In this document: positions 6,185 to 11,999 of the stretch, piece by piece
How the letters are laid out: the number at the start of each line of letters is the position of its first letter
Numbering within the stretch: position 1 is the stretch's first letter
Virus record (IMG/VR): IMGVR_UViG_3300020205_001242
Coordinates: 1-21,352 of that record
Source of the DNA: a virus
Length of the DNA: 21,352 nucleotides
Reading direction: 5' to 3' (one strand)
Position numbers and translations under genes: made by a program
Notes under the pieces: model-generated
Databases searched by the model: none
What the model was told of the DNA's origin: nothing
The model's input: only the letters and a program-made list of their open reading frames with translations

Positions 6185-6731
6185 CCAGTGGTAGTTTTGC
6201 TTCTGATGTACTCTTGGGGATCATAAGTTCTTCCATAATGATCTGCTTTGGTAGAAAGTTCCAACAATAGTAGCTAGAACTGAACGTAATCTTGTCGTTT
6301 GGTCTACCATCGGGACTGTGAAACTTCATACGCTTGTCAAACATTAACAGTTGCAAATCCTTATCCCTGAACAACTGCTTGGGAGCACTATCATTCAACC
6401 AGGTGTTAGTCATAATGAGAGCAAAAGGTTTCTCAAATGATAGTGCTCGCTCAAAGAACTTACGCTTGTTTGTGAACGGTGGATTGGATACAATTACATC
6501 CCAGTGGAATGGTTCATAGGTGAAGAAATCTTTACCTTCACTGATGTGCGAATGAACTACACTATTTTGTTGAGAGATTTGCTTTACAAACTCACTCTCT
6601 TTAGTATCAAATGGACACCAAACCTTTGCATCTTTGGGAATGTATTTAAGGATTGGAGTTACACCGTAAACGGGTGTATATGCTTCATCTCCACCACCAG
6701 AGGAGAACATTATTTTTTTGGAGTCAATCAT
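6180..6731 (-). CDS. Methyltransferase-like protein with NPPF motif (183 aa)
   Basis: The catalytic-type motif SNPPF (about residues 82-86, NPPFTNKRKFFERAL) is the amino-methyltransferase motif IV. The preceding YTPVYGVTPILKYIPKDAKV and WCPFDTKESEFVKQI match a phage/Firmicutes family of adenine-N6-MTase-like proteins. In these the usual SAM-binding DPxxGxG is replaced by WCPFDTxxS. Expected substrate is DNA adenine, but activity is uncertain without classical motif I. ATG at 6731 with AAGGAG 12 nt upstream. It overlaps the end of the HNH gene by 8 nt and lies downstream of the nuclease-like gene 7152-7649. Confidence 0.75.
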   Translation of the reverse strand: MIDSKKIMFSSGGGDEAYTPVYGVTPILKYIPKDAKVWCPFDTKESEFVKQISQQNSVVHSHISEGKDFFTYEPFHWDVIVSNPPFTNKRKFFERALSFEKPFALIMTNTWLNDSAPKQLFRDKDLQLLMFDKRMKFHSPDGRPNDKITFSSSYYCWNFLPKQIIMEELMIPKSTSEAKLPLD

Positions 6732-7101
6732 TTAATTGCAAATCTCCTTTGTGAAGTTTACGGTGACAACAAGCACACAGAACAATACATTTTTTAATCT
6801 CTTCATCAATCATAGCATAAGATTTGTGGGTTGCTTCTCCCATTTTGAAAGATTTTGTTGATGGATCAATATGGTGAAAATCGAGACAATATGGTGGAAA
6901 TGATTGACCACAACCAGGACAGGGTTTTTGCTTAAAACTATCAATATAATTCCACTTTTTTTGGTTTGCCTTTCTTTGCGACTCTGCCCTTTTTTCTAAA
7001 TTATTTTTTCTCCATTCTGCGTGAGTTTTACTACAATGTTCTTTTTTATCATACCATCTCTTGCGATCATATTCTCTTTTCTTGTCTAAATCTCTTCCCA
7101 T
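6724..7101 (-). CDS. HNH homing endonuclease (125 aa)
   Basis: Basic helical N-terminus (MGRDLDKKREYDRKRWYDKK) then a zinc-binding HNH core: CPGCG, LDFHHIDP (catalytic His pair), a variable loop, and CIVLCACCHRKLH. Probably a free-standing homing endonuclease that cuts DNA at a specific site. The start at 7101 is chosen because the longer frame to 7155 runs through the regulatory hairpin. Inserted between the nuclease-like gene (7152-7649) and the MTase-like gene, ending in an 8-nt overlap (ATGATTGA) with the latter. Expression is likely late, from the octamer in the hairpin loop. Confidence 0.88.
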   Translation of the reverse strand: MGRDLDKKREYDRKRWYDKKEHCSKTHAEWRKNNLEKRAESQRKANQKKWNYIDSFKQKPCPGCGQSFPPYCLDFHHIDPSTKSFKMGEATHKSYAMIDEEIKKCIVLCACCHRKLHKGDLQLND

Positions 7102-7105
7102 AGTT

Positions 7106-7146
7106 AAAAGACGAATGTTATATTTATTTATAAATATTCGTCTTTT
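7106..7146 (-). promoter_or_regulatory. Hairpin with late promoter in loop, upstream of HNH gene
   Basis: Perfect 11-bp inverted repeat AAAAGACGAAT/ATTCGTCTTTT (7106-7116 and 7136-7146) around a 19-nt loop. The loop contains TATAAATA on the minus strand (7125-7132). The 3' arm ends 4 nt before the ATG at 7101, so RNA read through from upstream would hide the start region, while RNA started in the loop would lack the 5' arm. Confidence 0.8.
7125..7132 (-). promoter_or_regulatory. T4-like late promoter octamer TATAAATA
   Basis: Exact T4/cyanophage late consensus on the minus strand, 24 nt upstream of the HNH start and inside the hairpin loop. An overlapping AATAAATA lies at 7121-7128. Confidence 0.7.
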
Positions 7147-7151
7147 AAGTA

Positions 7152-7649
7152 TCATAGAACTCGCGCACCGTACTTATAAATTTCAGTTTTGCATAGATTA
7201 ACCGAAAGACGGGGATCGCGATGATTTCCTTTAATCTTACGTTCCCAGTCTCTTTTAAGTTTAGGAAGAAGAATCATCAGTACATCATCGCCAGTAAGTT
7301 TCCAGATTTCTACAACCTTTGCCCCCTCATAACGTCCGATGTAATGATTAGTATATTTGCCAAGTTTTTCTTCAATCAAATAACGTTCTTGCTCTTCCCA
7401 AGTTTTTTCAACACTAATACCATTATACGTTCCATTGATACGTTTGGCAATAGTAGATTTATATTCACATTCACCCTCTTCATCAACAGCATCAGCACCG
7501 GAGTAGGTCTTTGCTATTTCATGACCAAGAATACTAGCAAGATGAATCTCACGGGAGCGAGCATAAGAGAATGGATCTCCCCAACCTTGTTCTTCACAAA
7601 GTTGATACATTTGCTCGAAAAGTTCTTGAAATTTCTGTTCAGGAGTCAT
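7152..7649 (-). CDS. Putative PD-(D/E)XK restriction-endonuclease-like protein (165 aa)
   Basis: Contains helix ASILGHEIA (Glu44) and then GADAVDEEGECEYKS, which gives D53 and E62-Y-K64. The spacing and GxDAxxxxGxxxEYK context fit the PD-(D/E)XK nuclease core seen in many type II restriction enzymes. Later HYIGRYEGAKVVEIW and NHRDPRLSVNL are unassigned. First gene after element copy 10. It would adjoin the MTase-like gene 6180-6731 if the HNH gene were removed, so a restriction-modification-like pair is inferred. Fold assignment is by eye only. Start ATG 7649. Confidence 0.6.
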   Translation of the reverse strand: MTPEQKFQELFEQMYQLCEEQGWGDPFSYARSREIHLASILGHEIAKTYSGADAVDEEGECEYKSTIAKRINGTYNGISVEKTWEEQERYLIEEKLGKYTNHYIGRYEGAKVVEIWKLTGDDVLMILLPKLKRDWERKIKGNHRDPRLSVNLCKTEIYKYGARVL

Positions 7650-7663
7650 TGATTTCTCAGTGG

Positions 7664-7702
7664 TTATACTATAAGTCCAGTTTAGAGGTGAGTAACTTTA
7701 AT
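7664..7702 (-). promoter_or_regulatory. Repeated early-type promoter element, copy 10
   Basis: Variant: TTAAAGTTACTCACCTCTAAACTGGACT, -10-like TATAGT, then ATAACC, so no ATG. The ATA is in frame with the ATG 18 nt downstream at 7649. The usual GGACC is GGACT. Confidence 0.7.
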
Positions 7703-8079
7703 CAACCCCAAGTCTTTTTCTTTTTATACTTCCCGAAGTCATTACCTTTCATTCTCTCACTTATCTTTTTGCAGTGCTCTTCACTTCTTTGTTTATATTT
7801 TTTACCCTTCAGTGCTTCACTAATCTTTCTTTTTTCCTCTTCAGTTCTTGGTCTTCTTTTTCTACCTTTTAGAGTTTCGCTACGTTTCTTATTACTTTCA
7901 GGTGTGCGGGGAAATGTCTTCATAAACTCACTATGTTCTGGACTTGGAATACCAAAATTGACAGGTTTTATGTTTGGTTTGTAAATCAAATCTTCCTTTG
8001 AGATTTCTTCACATTCCATAAAATCCTGCCAAGATACGTTGAAACATTCGTTCAACGATTGAACGCTTACTTTATTCAT
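7702..8079 (-). CDS. NUMOD3-repeat protein without a nuclease domain (125 aa)
   Basis: The N-terminal half (MNKVSVQSLNECFNVSWQDF, then EEISKEDLIYKPNIKP) is not a GIY-YIG or HNH domain. The rest is a run of about three NUMOD3-type helices: SPEHSEFMKTF, TPESNKKRSETLKGRKR, TEEEKRKISEALKGKKY and SEEHCKKISERMKGND. NUMOD3 is the DNA-binding module of GIY-YIG homing enzymes. This could be a decayed homing gene or a DNA-binding protein derived from one. It keeps an intact hairpin/late-promoter leader (8083-8166) homologous to that of the GIY-YIG gene at 17693-18265. It ends at the TGA before element copy 10. Confidence 0.75.
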   Translation of the reverse strand: MNKVSVQSLNECFNVSWQDFMECEEISKEDLIYKPNIKPVNFGIPSPEHSEFMKTFPRTPESNKKRSETLKGRKRRPRTEEEKRKISEALKGKKYKQRSEEHCKKISERMKGNDFGKYKKKKTWG

Positions 8080-8103
8080 AACTGCTTTATGTTTGGTCTT
8101 GAT

Positions 8104-8111
8104 TATTTATA
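8104..8111 (-). promoter_or_regulatory. T4-like late promoter octamer TATAAATA
   Basis: Exact late consensus on the minus strand inside the outer hairpin, 25 nt upstream of the start at 8079. Confidence 0.7.
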
Positions 8112-8116
8112 TCAAA

Positions 8117-8138
8117 AGAGGGACATTTCTGCCCCTCT
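8117..8138 (-). terminator. Nested rho-independent-like terminator
   Basis: Minus RNA AGAGGG-GCAGAAATGT-CCCTCT followed by TTTT. It would end transcripts of the ligase-like gene 8170-9090 or early read-through RNA before the homing-type gene. Confidence 0.65.
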
Positions 8139-8169
8139 AATGTGCTTGTGCGACCAAACATAAGCATTA

Positions 8170-9090
8170 TTATTTAGACCAACTCTTTGGAATCACAAAG
8201 TTATTATAGGAGAAAACTTCTCTATCAACGACTTTATAAATGCCGTATTTGTTGGAGATACAATAACCTTCGTGGAAGGAATCAATGCCGTCGATAGAAC
8301 ATTCGATGTCGTCCTCTTCGTGAATGAACAGGAACAAATCGTCCTTGATTGTCTTCACCAACTTCCACAAAGAGATCAGGTATTTGTCACAATCACATTT
8401 TTCTGCAATTTCATCTTCATCAATGACCCTTTGCTCGCGGATGCAGGCATTGATCTCTTTTTTGATTTGTGATGCCTTACGGTCACTCACAAACTCACAT
8501 AGAGTGCTCATTTGCTTGGCAAACTTACACACATCCTCCAGATCCTCACGATAAGGATTCAGAGACACGTTAGGTTGCACAAACAGAACGTGCTTAGTGC
8601 TCACAAACTTGCTGGTGATAGGGTGTGCTACCATTTCAGGCAGACGCTCACCAGTGTAGTAAGTGTGAGGACAAATGATAATCTCCTGACGCACAATCTC
8701 AGGAAACTTGTAGGCAATCGTATTGGGTTTGAATGTATCAAGACCCTTACCAAAACCAATAAAATCTCCTTGATACACTTGTTTAGTGCGAGGCAGGAAA
8801 TCTAGACAATAGAGAAGGATTTGAGTTACACTTGGTTGATGTCCAAAGTGTGTAAAAATGTCATCTTGGTTATAGCAGAGGCGAATCTTTTGCTTGTTAA
8901 ATGCTGCTTTGGTACAGACAAAAAACTTACCATTCTCGGGATTAGTGCCCCACACAATAGCAGGAGCACCGTCCATCTTGACACTGATAGTAGAATCAGC
9001 ACTGAACCAATCGAGCACCGAAAGATCACCATTAAGGATGGCATCTTCTGGGTGCTCAAGATGTTTGTTCTGCATTGGTTGTTTGCTCAT
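8170..9090 (-). CDS. Ligase-like nucleotidyltransferase (KxDG protein, 306 aa)
   Basis: ISVKMDGAPAIVWGT (K38, D40, G41) is motif I of covalent nucleotidyltransferases (DNA/RNA ligases, capping enzymes), where the Lys carries the AMP. Further signatures are FVCTKAAFN, YQGDFIGFGKG, FKPNTIAYKFP and, near residue 275, FHEGYCISNKYGIYKVVDRE. The last resembles motif IV (EG) followed by motif V (K). I recognise this layout as a phage ligase-like family (DUF6267-type) found in cyanophages; the substrate is unknown and no OB domain is evident. Start at the ATG in element copy 11 (MSKQPMQNKH) or the Met at 9075. Followed by the nested terminator at 8117-8138. Confidence 0.75.
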   Translation of the reverse strand: MSKQPMQNKHLEHPEDAILNGDLSVLDWFSADSTISVKMDGAPAIVWGTNPENGKFFVCTKAAFNKQKIRLCYNQDDIFTHFGHQPSVTQILLYCLDFLPRTKQVYQGDFIGFGKGLDTFKPNTIAYKFPEIVRQEIIICPHTYYTGERLPEMVAHPITSKFVSTKHVLFVQPNVSLNPYREDLEDVCKFAKQMSTLCEFVSDRKASQIKKEINACIREQRVIDEDEIAEKCDCDKYLISLWKLVKTIKDDLFLFIHEEDDIECSIDGIDSFHEGYCISNKYGIYKVVDREVFSYNNFVIPKSWSK

Positions 9091-9126
9091 ACTATAGGTC
9101 CAGTTTGAAGGTGAGTAACTTTAATT
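9085..9126 (-). promoter_or_regulatory. Repeated early-type promoter element, copy 11
   Basis: Spacer CCTTCAAACTGGACC, TATAGT, ATGAGC. Drives the ligase-like gene. Confidence 0.75.
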
Positions 9127-9129
9127 AGG

Positions 9130-9333
9130 TCAAACTTGCACCAGTTTAGCAAGACGATTGCGAATATCAAAGATCTCCATTTCATCCATATCTACGGCAT
9201 CCAAATCTACAGGAGCAAACTCCTCAAGATTTACATTACCGTCAGCATAGATGGGTGCATAATACAACTCATCGCCGTCTTCTTGCGACAGAGTATAGAC
9301 GCAACCGTGACCAGGAACAGTGAGAAAAATCAT
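9130..9333 (-). CDS. Acidic hypothetical protein (67 aa)
   Basis: Start at 9333: MIFLTVPGHGCVYTLSQEDG, then DELYYAPIYADGNVNLEEFA and DLDAVDMDEMEIFDIRNRL. An upstream Met at 9351 would add six residues. A compact beta protein with an acidic middle; no motif recognised. It follows the strong hairpin at 9363-9392, so its expression depends on read-through or on processing there. Confidence 0.75.
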   Translation of the reverse strand: MIFLTVPGHGCVYTLSQEDGDELYYAPIYADGNVNLEEFAPVDLDAVDMDEMEIFDIRNRLAKLVQV

Positions 9334-9362
9334 TGGAGTTTTTAGGAACAAAGGTACAATAA

Positions 9363-9392
9363 AGGAGCACCTGCTAAATTACAAGTGCTCCT
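9363..9392 (-). terminator. Strong hairpin, likely terminator (possibly bidirectional)
   Basis: AGGAGCAC and GTGCTCCT form an 8-bp stem around a 14-nt loop, followed on the minus strand by TTTATTGT. It lies just after the stop of the membrane protein gene 9404-9670. Confidence 0.7.
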
Positions 9393-9403
9393 GTGACAAT
9401 TTA

Positions 9404-9670
9404 TCAAGCGGCAACGCGCTTGCGAGTTTTGGTAACTTTTACTGCTTGAGTGTTAGTGGTAGGCAACACATTTGCATTGACTGCACTATAAACAAAAGCA
9501 GTAAAACGATTCACAATGAAGAGAGTTTGATTGACAAACTTGCGAACTTTATTTGCACCATCGTTCTCATTAAAAGCACGAATCATGAACTGACTCACAC
9601 CAACGATGATAGCACTGATGGTAGCAACATTGCGAACAAGAGTGTCAACGAACTTCCAGAAAAAAGTCAT
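9404..9670 (-). CDS. Small membrane protein with basic tail (88 aa)
   Basis: MTFFWKFVDTLVRNVATISA, then IIVGVSQFMI: one probable TM segment at about residues 15-31. A second, weaker hydrophobic stretch is TLFIVNRFTAFVYSAVN. The C-terminus is basic (VKVTKTRKRVAA). Probably a host-membrane protein. First gene after element copy 12, with an unusually long leader of about 33 nt. Confidence 0.75.
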   Translation of the reverse strand: MTFFWKFVDTLVRNVATISAIIVGVSQFMIRAFNENDGANKVRKFVNQTLFIVNRFTAFVYSAVNANVLPTTNTQAVKVTKTRKRVAA

Positions 9671-9702
9671 GGTTTGAGTTAGAAACTTCTGTGAGTGCGG
9701 TG

Positions 9703-9744
9703 CCTCACACTATAGGTCCACTTTGGAGGTGAGTAATTTTAATT
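9703..9744 (-). promoter_or_regulatory. Repeated early-type promoter element, copy 12
   Basis: AATTAAAATTACTCACC (one G to A change), spacer CCTCCAAAGTGGACC, TATAGT, then GTGTGAGGC, so no start codon. TAA of the gene at 9739 lies inside it. Confidence 0.7.
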
Positions 9745-9915
9745 CACAGGAAGTTTTGCCATTGATTTACCCTTTTTGTGGTCATCAATGAACTTCCTAG
9801 CTGATGCTTCGGTCCTGCACACTTTGAGTTGCTCTCCGTTGTGAATGACCATCAGTTGATTGCCAAAAGGAATGGCAGCATAGGTGTCTTTGAACATCGT
9901 AAATCCTTCTTTCAT
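9739..9915 (-). CDS. Hypothetical protein (58 aa)
   Basis: MKEGFTMFKDTYAAIPFGNQ, then LMVIHNGEQLKVCRTEASAR and KFIDDHKKGKSMAKLPVN. A start at 9897 (MFKDTY) has AAGGA 7 nt upstream and is a good alternative. Small beta-beta-alpha type; function unknown. Ends on the TAA inside element copy 12 and follows repeat copy B. Confidence 0.75.
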   Translation of the reverse strand: MKEGFTMFKDTYAAIPFGNQLMVIHNGEQLKVCRTEASARKFIDDHKKGKSMAKLPVN

Positions 9916-9949
9916 AGTTACACTTTCAAAAAAATCGTAATTTTGATTG

Positions 9950-10037
9950 CGGCGGATGACTCATAGCACCTGTGCAGTGAAATTGCAGAAAAATCAGGTT
10001 TTCAGTCCAGTGGTGGACAGCGTTCTCAGTGGGTCTC
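9950..10037 (-). repeat. Dispersed ~87-nt intergenic repeat, copy B
   Basis: Homologous to 4135-4221. On the minus strand it starts inside the last codons of the GIY-YIG gene (AATGAGACCCACTGAGAAC) and contains GTCCA-CCAC-TGGAC and AAAA-CCTGA-TTTT hairpins. The hairpin stem differs from copy A but a stem is still possible. Likely a terminator or structured spacer. Confidence 0.55.
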
Positions 10038-10613
10038 ATTTGAGATTTGATATTTTTCTGCTCGCCATCCTTTATGTTTTCCATAGTTATAAAATGCAGA
10101 AGGATTAAAGTGGTTTACTCTACACCATTCTGTTAAGTTAGATACTATTAGCGTTTCTCCTGTGGGTGAAGTTACCTTCCACATTAGAGAGTGAGAGTCT
10201 TTCAACTTGCAAATATGTTCCTTTGAAAGTTTCTTTCCCTTCCTTGCTTTACTAACCTTTTCCCTTGCTTCTTTATCATGAGTTCTTCCACTCCATATTT
10301 TATTTCCCATCATTCTACTACTTCTTAATGAGCATACTTCTGGGGGTGTAATATAACCAGAAGCACCTCCAGTTCCACCTTCAGATAAGTTTTGTAGGAT
10401 GCCTGTTCCCAAATCTTTCCTACCAAAAATAGAAATCATATACATTTCGTGTTTGAGAGCATCACTTTCATTTACAAATTTTTTCAAGATAAGTATCCTA
10501 TCTTTAGGTGGTAGATTTATTCTGTGGTTGAGAGAATATGCTCTTCTACCTGAACCTTTTCCAATATAATAGGGAGTTCTATCTTCCCGCAAATAAGCGT
10601 AAGTGTAATACAT
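10026..10613 (-). CDS. GIY-YIG homing endonuclease with NUMOD3 (195 aa)
   Basis: Residues 1-90 are a GIY-YIG nuclease domain: MYYTYAYLREDRTPYYIGKG, GRRAY (catalytic Arg), HEMYMISIFGRKDLGTG (metal-binding Glu) and LQNLSEGG. Then come NUMOD3-like helices (DKEAREKVSKARKGKKLS, EHICKLKD) and a C-terminal NUMOD1/helix-turn-helix-like region (TLIVSNLTEWCRVNHFNPSA). The start at 10613 is set by the paralogue at 18265 (MEYYTYAYLRED) and by the hairpin ending at that ATG; a longer frame to 10655 runs through the hairpin. Sits after the helicase gene; its 3' end overlaps the repeat at 9950-10037. Confidence 0.9.
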   Translation of the reverse strand: MYYTYAYLREDRTPYYIGKGSGRRAYSLNHRINLPPKDRILILKKFVNESDALKHEMYMISIFGRKDLGTGILQNLSEGGTGGASGYITPPEVCSLRSSRMMGNKIWSGRTHDKEAREKVSKARKGKKLSKEHICKLKDSHSLMWKVTSPTGETLIVSNLTEWCRVNHFNPSAFYNYGKHKGWRAEKYQISNETH

Positions 10614-10695
10614 TTGTGTCCTGGCAAGACTATATCTATTTATCCATAATAGCATAAAAGTGGGACTTATGCAACTTAAATCTGCCAGGACACAA
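10614..10695 (-). promoter_or_regulatory. Hairpin leader with late promoter, GIY-YIG gene
   Basis: Perfect 13-bp inverted repeat TTGTGTCCTGGCA/TGCCAGGACACAA (10683-10695 with 10614-10626). The 3' arm contains AGGA and ends directly at the ATG. Inside lie a small hairpin GCATAA/TTATGC (10652-10672) and GATAAATA (10637-10644). Confidence 0.85.
10637..10644 (-). promoter_or_regulatory. T4-like late promoter octamer GATAAATA
   Basis: Matches the cyanophage late consensus NATAAATA, 24 nt upstream of the GIY-YIG start and between the hairpin arms. Confidence 0.65.
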
Positions 10696-10715
10696 GTTGC
10701 TGCCCACTCTATGAT

Positions 10716-11963
10716 TTAGCGGTTCACAGTAGAGATGCAGGGTTCACCTTTAGTGAAGATGGTGTCAACAACTGCTTGAACTTTACGAGCAGTTGAAATA
10801 CCAGCAGAAGTATAGACTGGAATCACACAGAGAGCAAAAGATTTGGTATATTGACCAAGTGCTCCAGGTGTAATCTTACCATCAGCAATACCTTTAGCGT
10901 CATCGTGGTGAAGGCGAACAATGCGACCAACAGATTGTGCAATTCCAATATAATCCATAGGACGCATAAAGATTACTGCATCAAGACCAGAGACCGAAAT
11001 ACCTTCACAGATAATAGAGTGGTGAATGACAACAAACTTCTTATCATTGTCCTTACCCCACTCATTTAGAACATCAAAAAATACCTCACGATTGACTTTT
11101 TTACCATCAATAATTGCACCTGTACGACTTGTAATCACCATCCAAGAGTAACCACGATCCTCCAGTTCTTTGCAAAAGTCAGTCTCAGAAATCAGACCAA
11201 TGATTTGCTTAGTAGTCTTAGCACAGATGAGTGCTTTAGTTACACCATAATCATCAATAGTCTCCATCAGATTCTCTGCATCTCGGTCAAAGATAACCTG
11301 ACGACCTTTAACCATAGGAAGTTGCTTAACTTCTACTTTAGGAGGAACAATGTAACCTCCACGAACCATCTCAGGACCAGAGACATTTGCAATGATTTGT
11401 CCATACACTTCACCCCAGTTCATACCAGGTTTGCCAACAACATTAGAGTTTTTGGGAGTTGCAGTGTAGGAATAAAATCGCTTGGCAGTTTTGGAGAAAT
11501 ACTCTACAGCAGGGAAGAAATGTTTTTGCACACTATTATGTGCCTCATCCATATGAATCGTATCAACATCAATCCCTGCCTGCTGAAGGCGAGAAAGAGA
11601 ATGATAGGTGGTGAAGATAAGTTTGTGAGAATCCTTATGAGTATTCATCCAGTTACGAATCTCATAAGGACGAGTAGAAGATTCCCAGTGAGTTTCTCCA
11701 CTGTGGCAGTGAAATACCTTTGCATTAGTGATAAACTCCAGATATTCGTGTGAAAGTTGCTCTGCCAGCAGAATCCGAGGACTAACTACAACAACAGTTT
11801 TAGGAGTTTCTGATGCAAACTCACGAACAGTATCAGCAACACCAACAAGAGTTTTACCTGCACCCGTAACAGCACAGATGATACCTTTGTTGTGCTTCTG
11901 CATAGCAGCAACGCCACGTTCTTGGTGCGGACGGAGTTGGATTTGCATTGAAGTTGTGCTCAT
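10716..11963 (-). CDS. DEAH-box SF2 DNA helicase, UvsW-like (415 aa)
   Basis: QIQLRPHQERGVAAM (Q-motif-like), Walker A AVTGAGKT (31-38), motif Ia VVVSPRILLAEQL, motif II MDEAH (138-142), motif III TATP (167-170), and motif VI AQSVGRIVRLHHDD. The layout is of the RAD3/XPB/UvsW type; T4 UvsW (587 aa) unwinds branched recombination intermediates, and this protein is shorter. It probably acts in phage replication and recombination in the cytoplasm. Start in element copy 13 (MSTTSMQIQLRPHQ); the Met at 11948 is also plausible. First gene of its unit, followed by the homing gene. Confidence 0.88.
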   Translation of the reverse strand: MSTTSMQIQLRPHQERGVAAMQKHNKGIICAVTGAGKTLVGVADTVREFASETPKTVVVVSPRILLAEQLSHEYLEFITNAKVFHCHSGETHWESSTRPYEIRNWMNTHKDSHKLIFTTYHSLSRLQQAGIDVDTIHMDEAHNSVQKHFFPAVEYFSKTAKRFYSYTATPKNSNVVGKPGMNWGEVYGQIIANVSGPEMVRGGYIVPPKVEVKQLPMVKGRQVIFDRDAENLMETIDDYGVTKALICAKTTKQIIGLISETDFCKELEDRGYSWMVITSRTGAIIDGKKVNREVFFDVLNEWGKDNDKKFVVIHHSIICEGISVSGLDAVIFMRPMDYIGIAQSVGRIVRLHHDDAKGIADGKITPGALGQYTKSFALCVIPVYTSAGISTARKVQAVVDTIFTKGEPCISTVNR

Positions 11964-11999
11964 AATATAGGTCCACTTTGGAGGTGAGTAACTTTAATT
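11958..11999 (-). promoter_or_regulatory. Repeated early-type promoter element, copy 13
   Basis: Spacer CCTCCAAAGTGGACC, -10-like TATATT, ATGAGC. The TAA in AATTAAAG ends the methyltransferase gene at 11994. Confidence 0.75.

Larger units (their letters stand above)
8083..8166 (-). promoter_or_regulatory. Nested hairpin leader of the NUMOD3 gene
   Basis: The outer stem pairs 8152-8166 with 8083-8098 (TGCTTATGTTTGGTC against GACCAAACATAAAGCA, one bulged A). Inside lie a terminator-like hairpin (8117-8138) and the late promoter (8104-8111). The 3' arm ends with AAAGCAG just before TTATG at 8079. It aligns along its length with 18267-18347. Confidence 0.85.

Noticed and set aside
7221-7652. 143-residue plus-strand frame
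   Set aside because: Antisense to the nuclease-like gene; Phe/Ile-rich translation typical of a shadow frame.
8826-9059. Second minus-strand frame inside the ligase-like gene
   Set aside because: The overlapping frame carries the KMDG motif and has the promoter element; this one has no start context or motif.
11205-11753. 182-residue plus-strand frame
   Set aside because: Lies opposite the helicase, whose motifs are clear on the minus strand.
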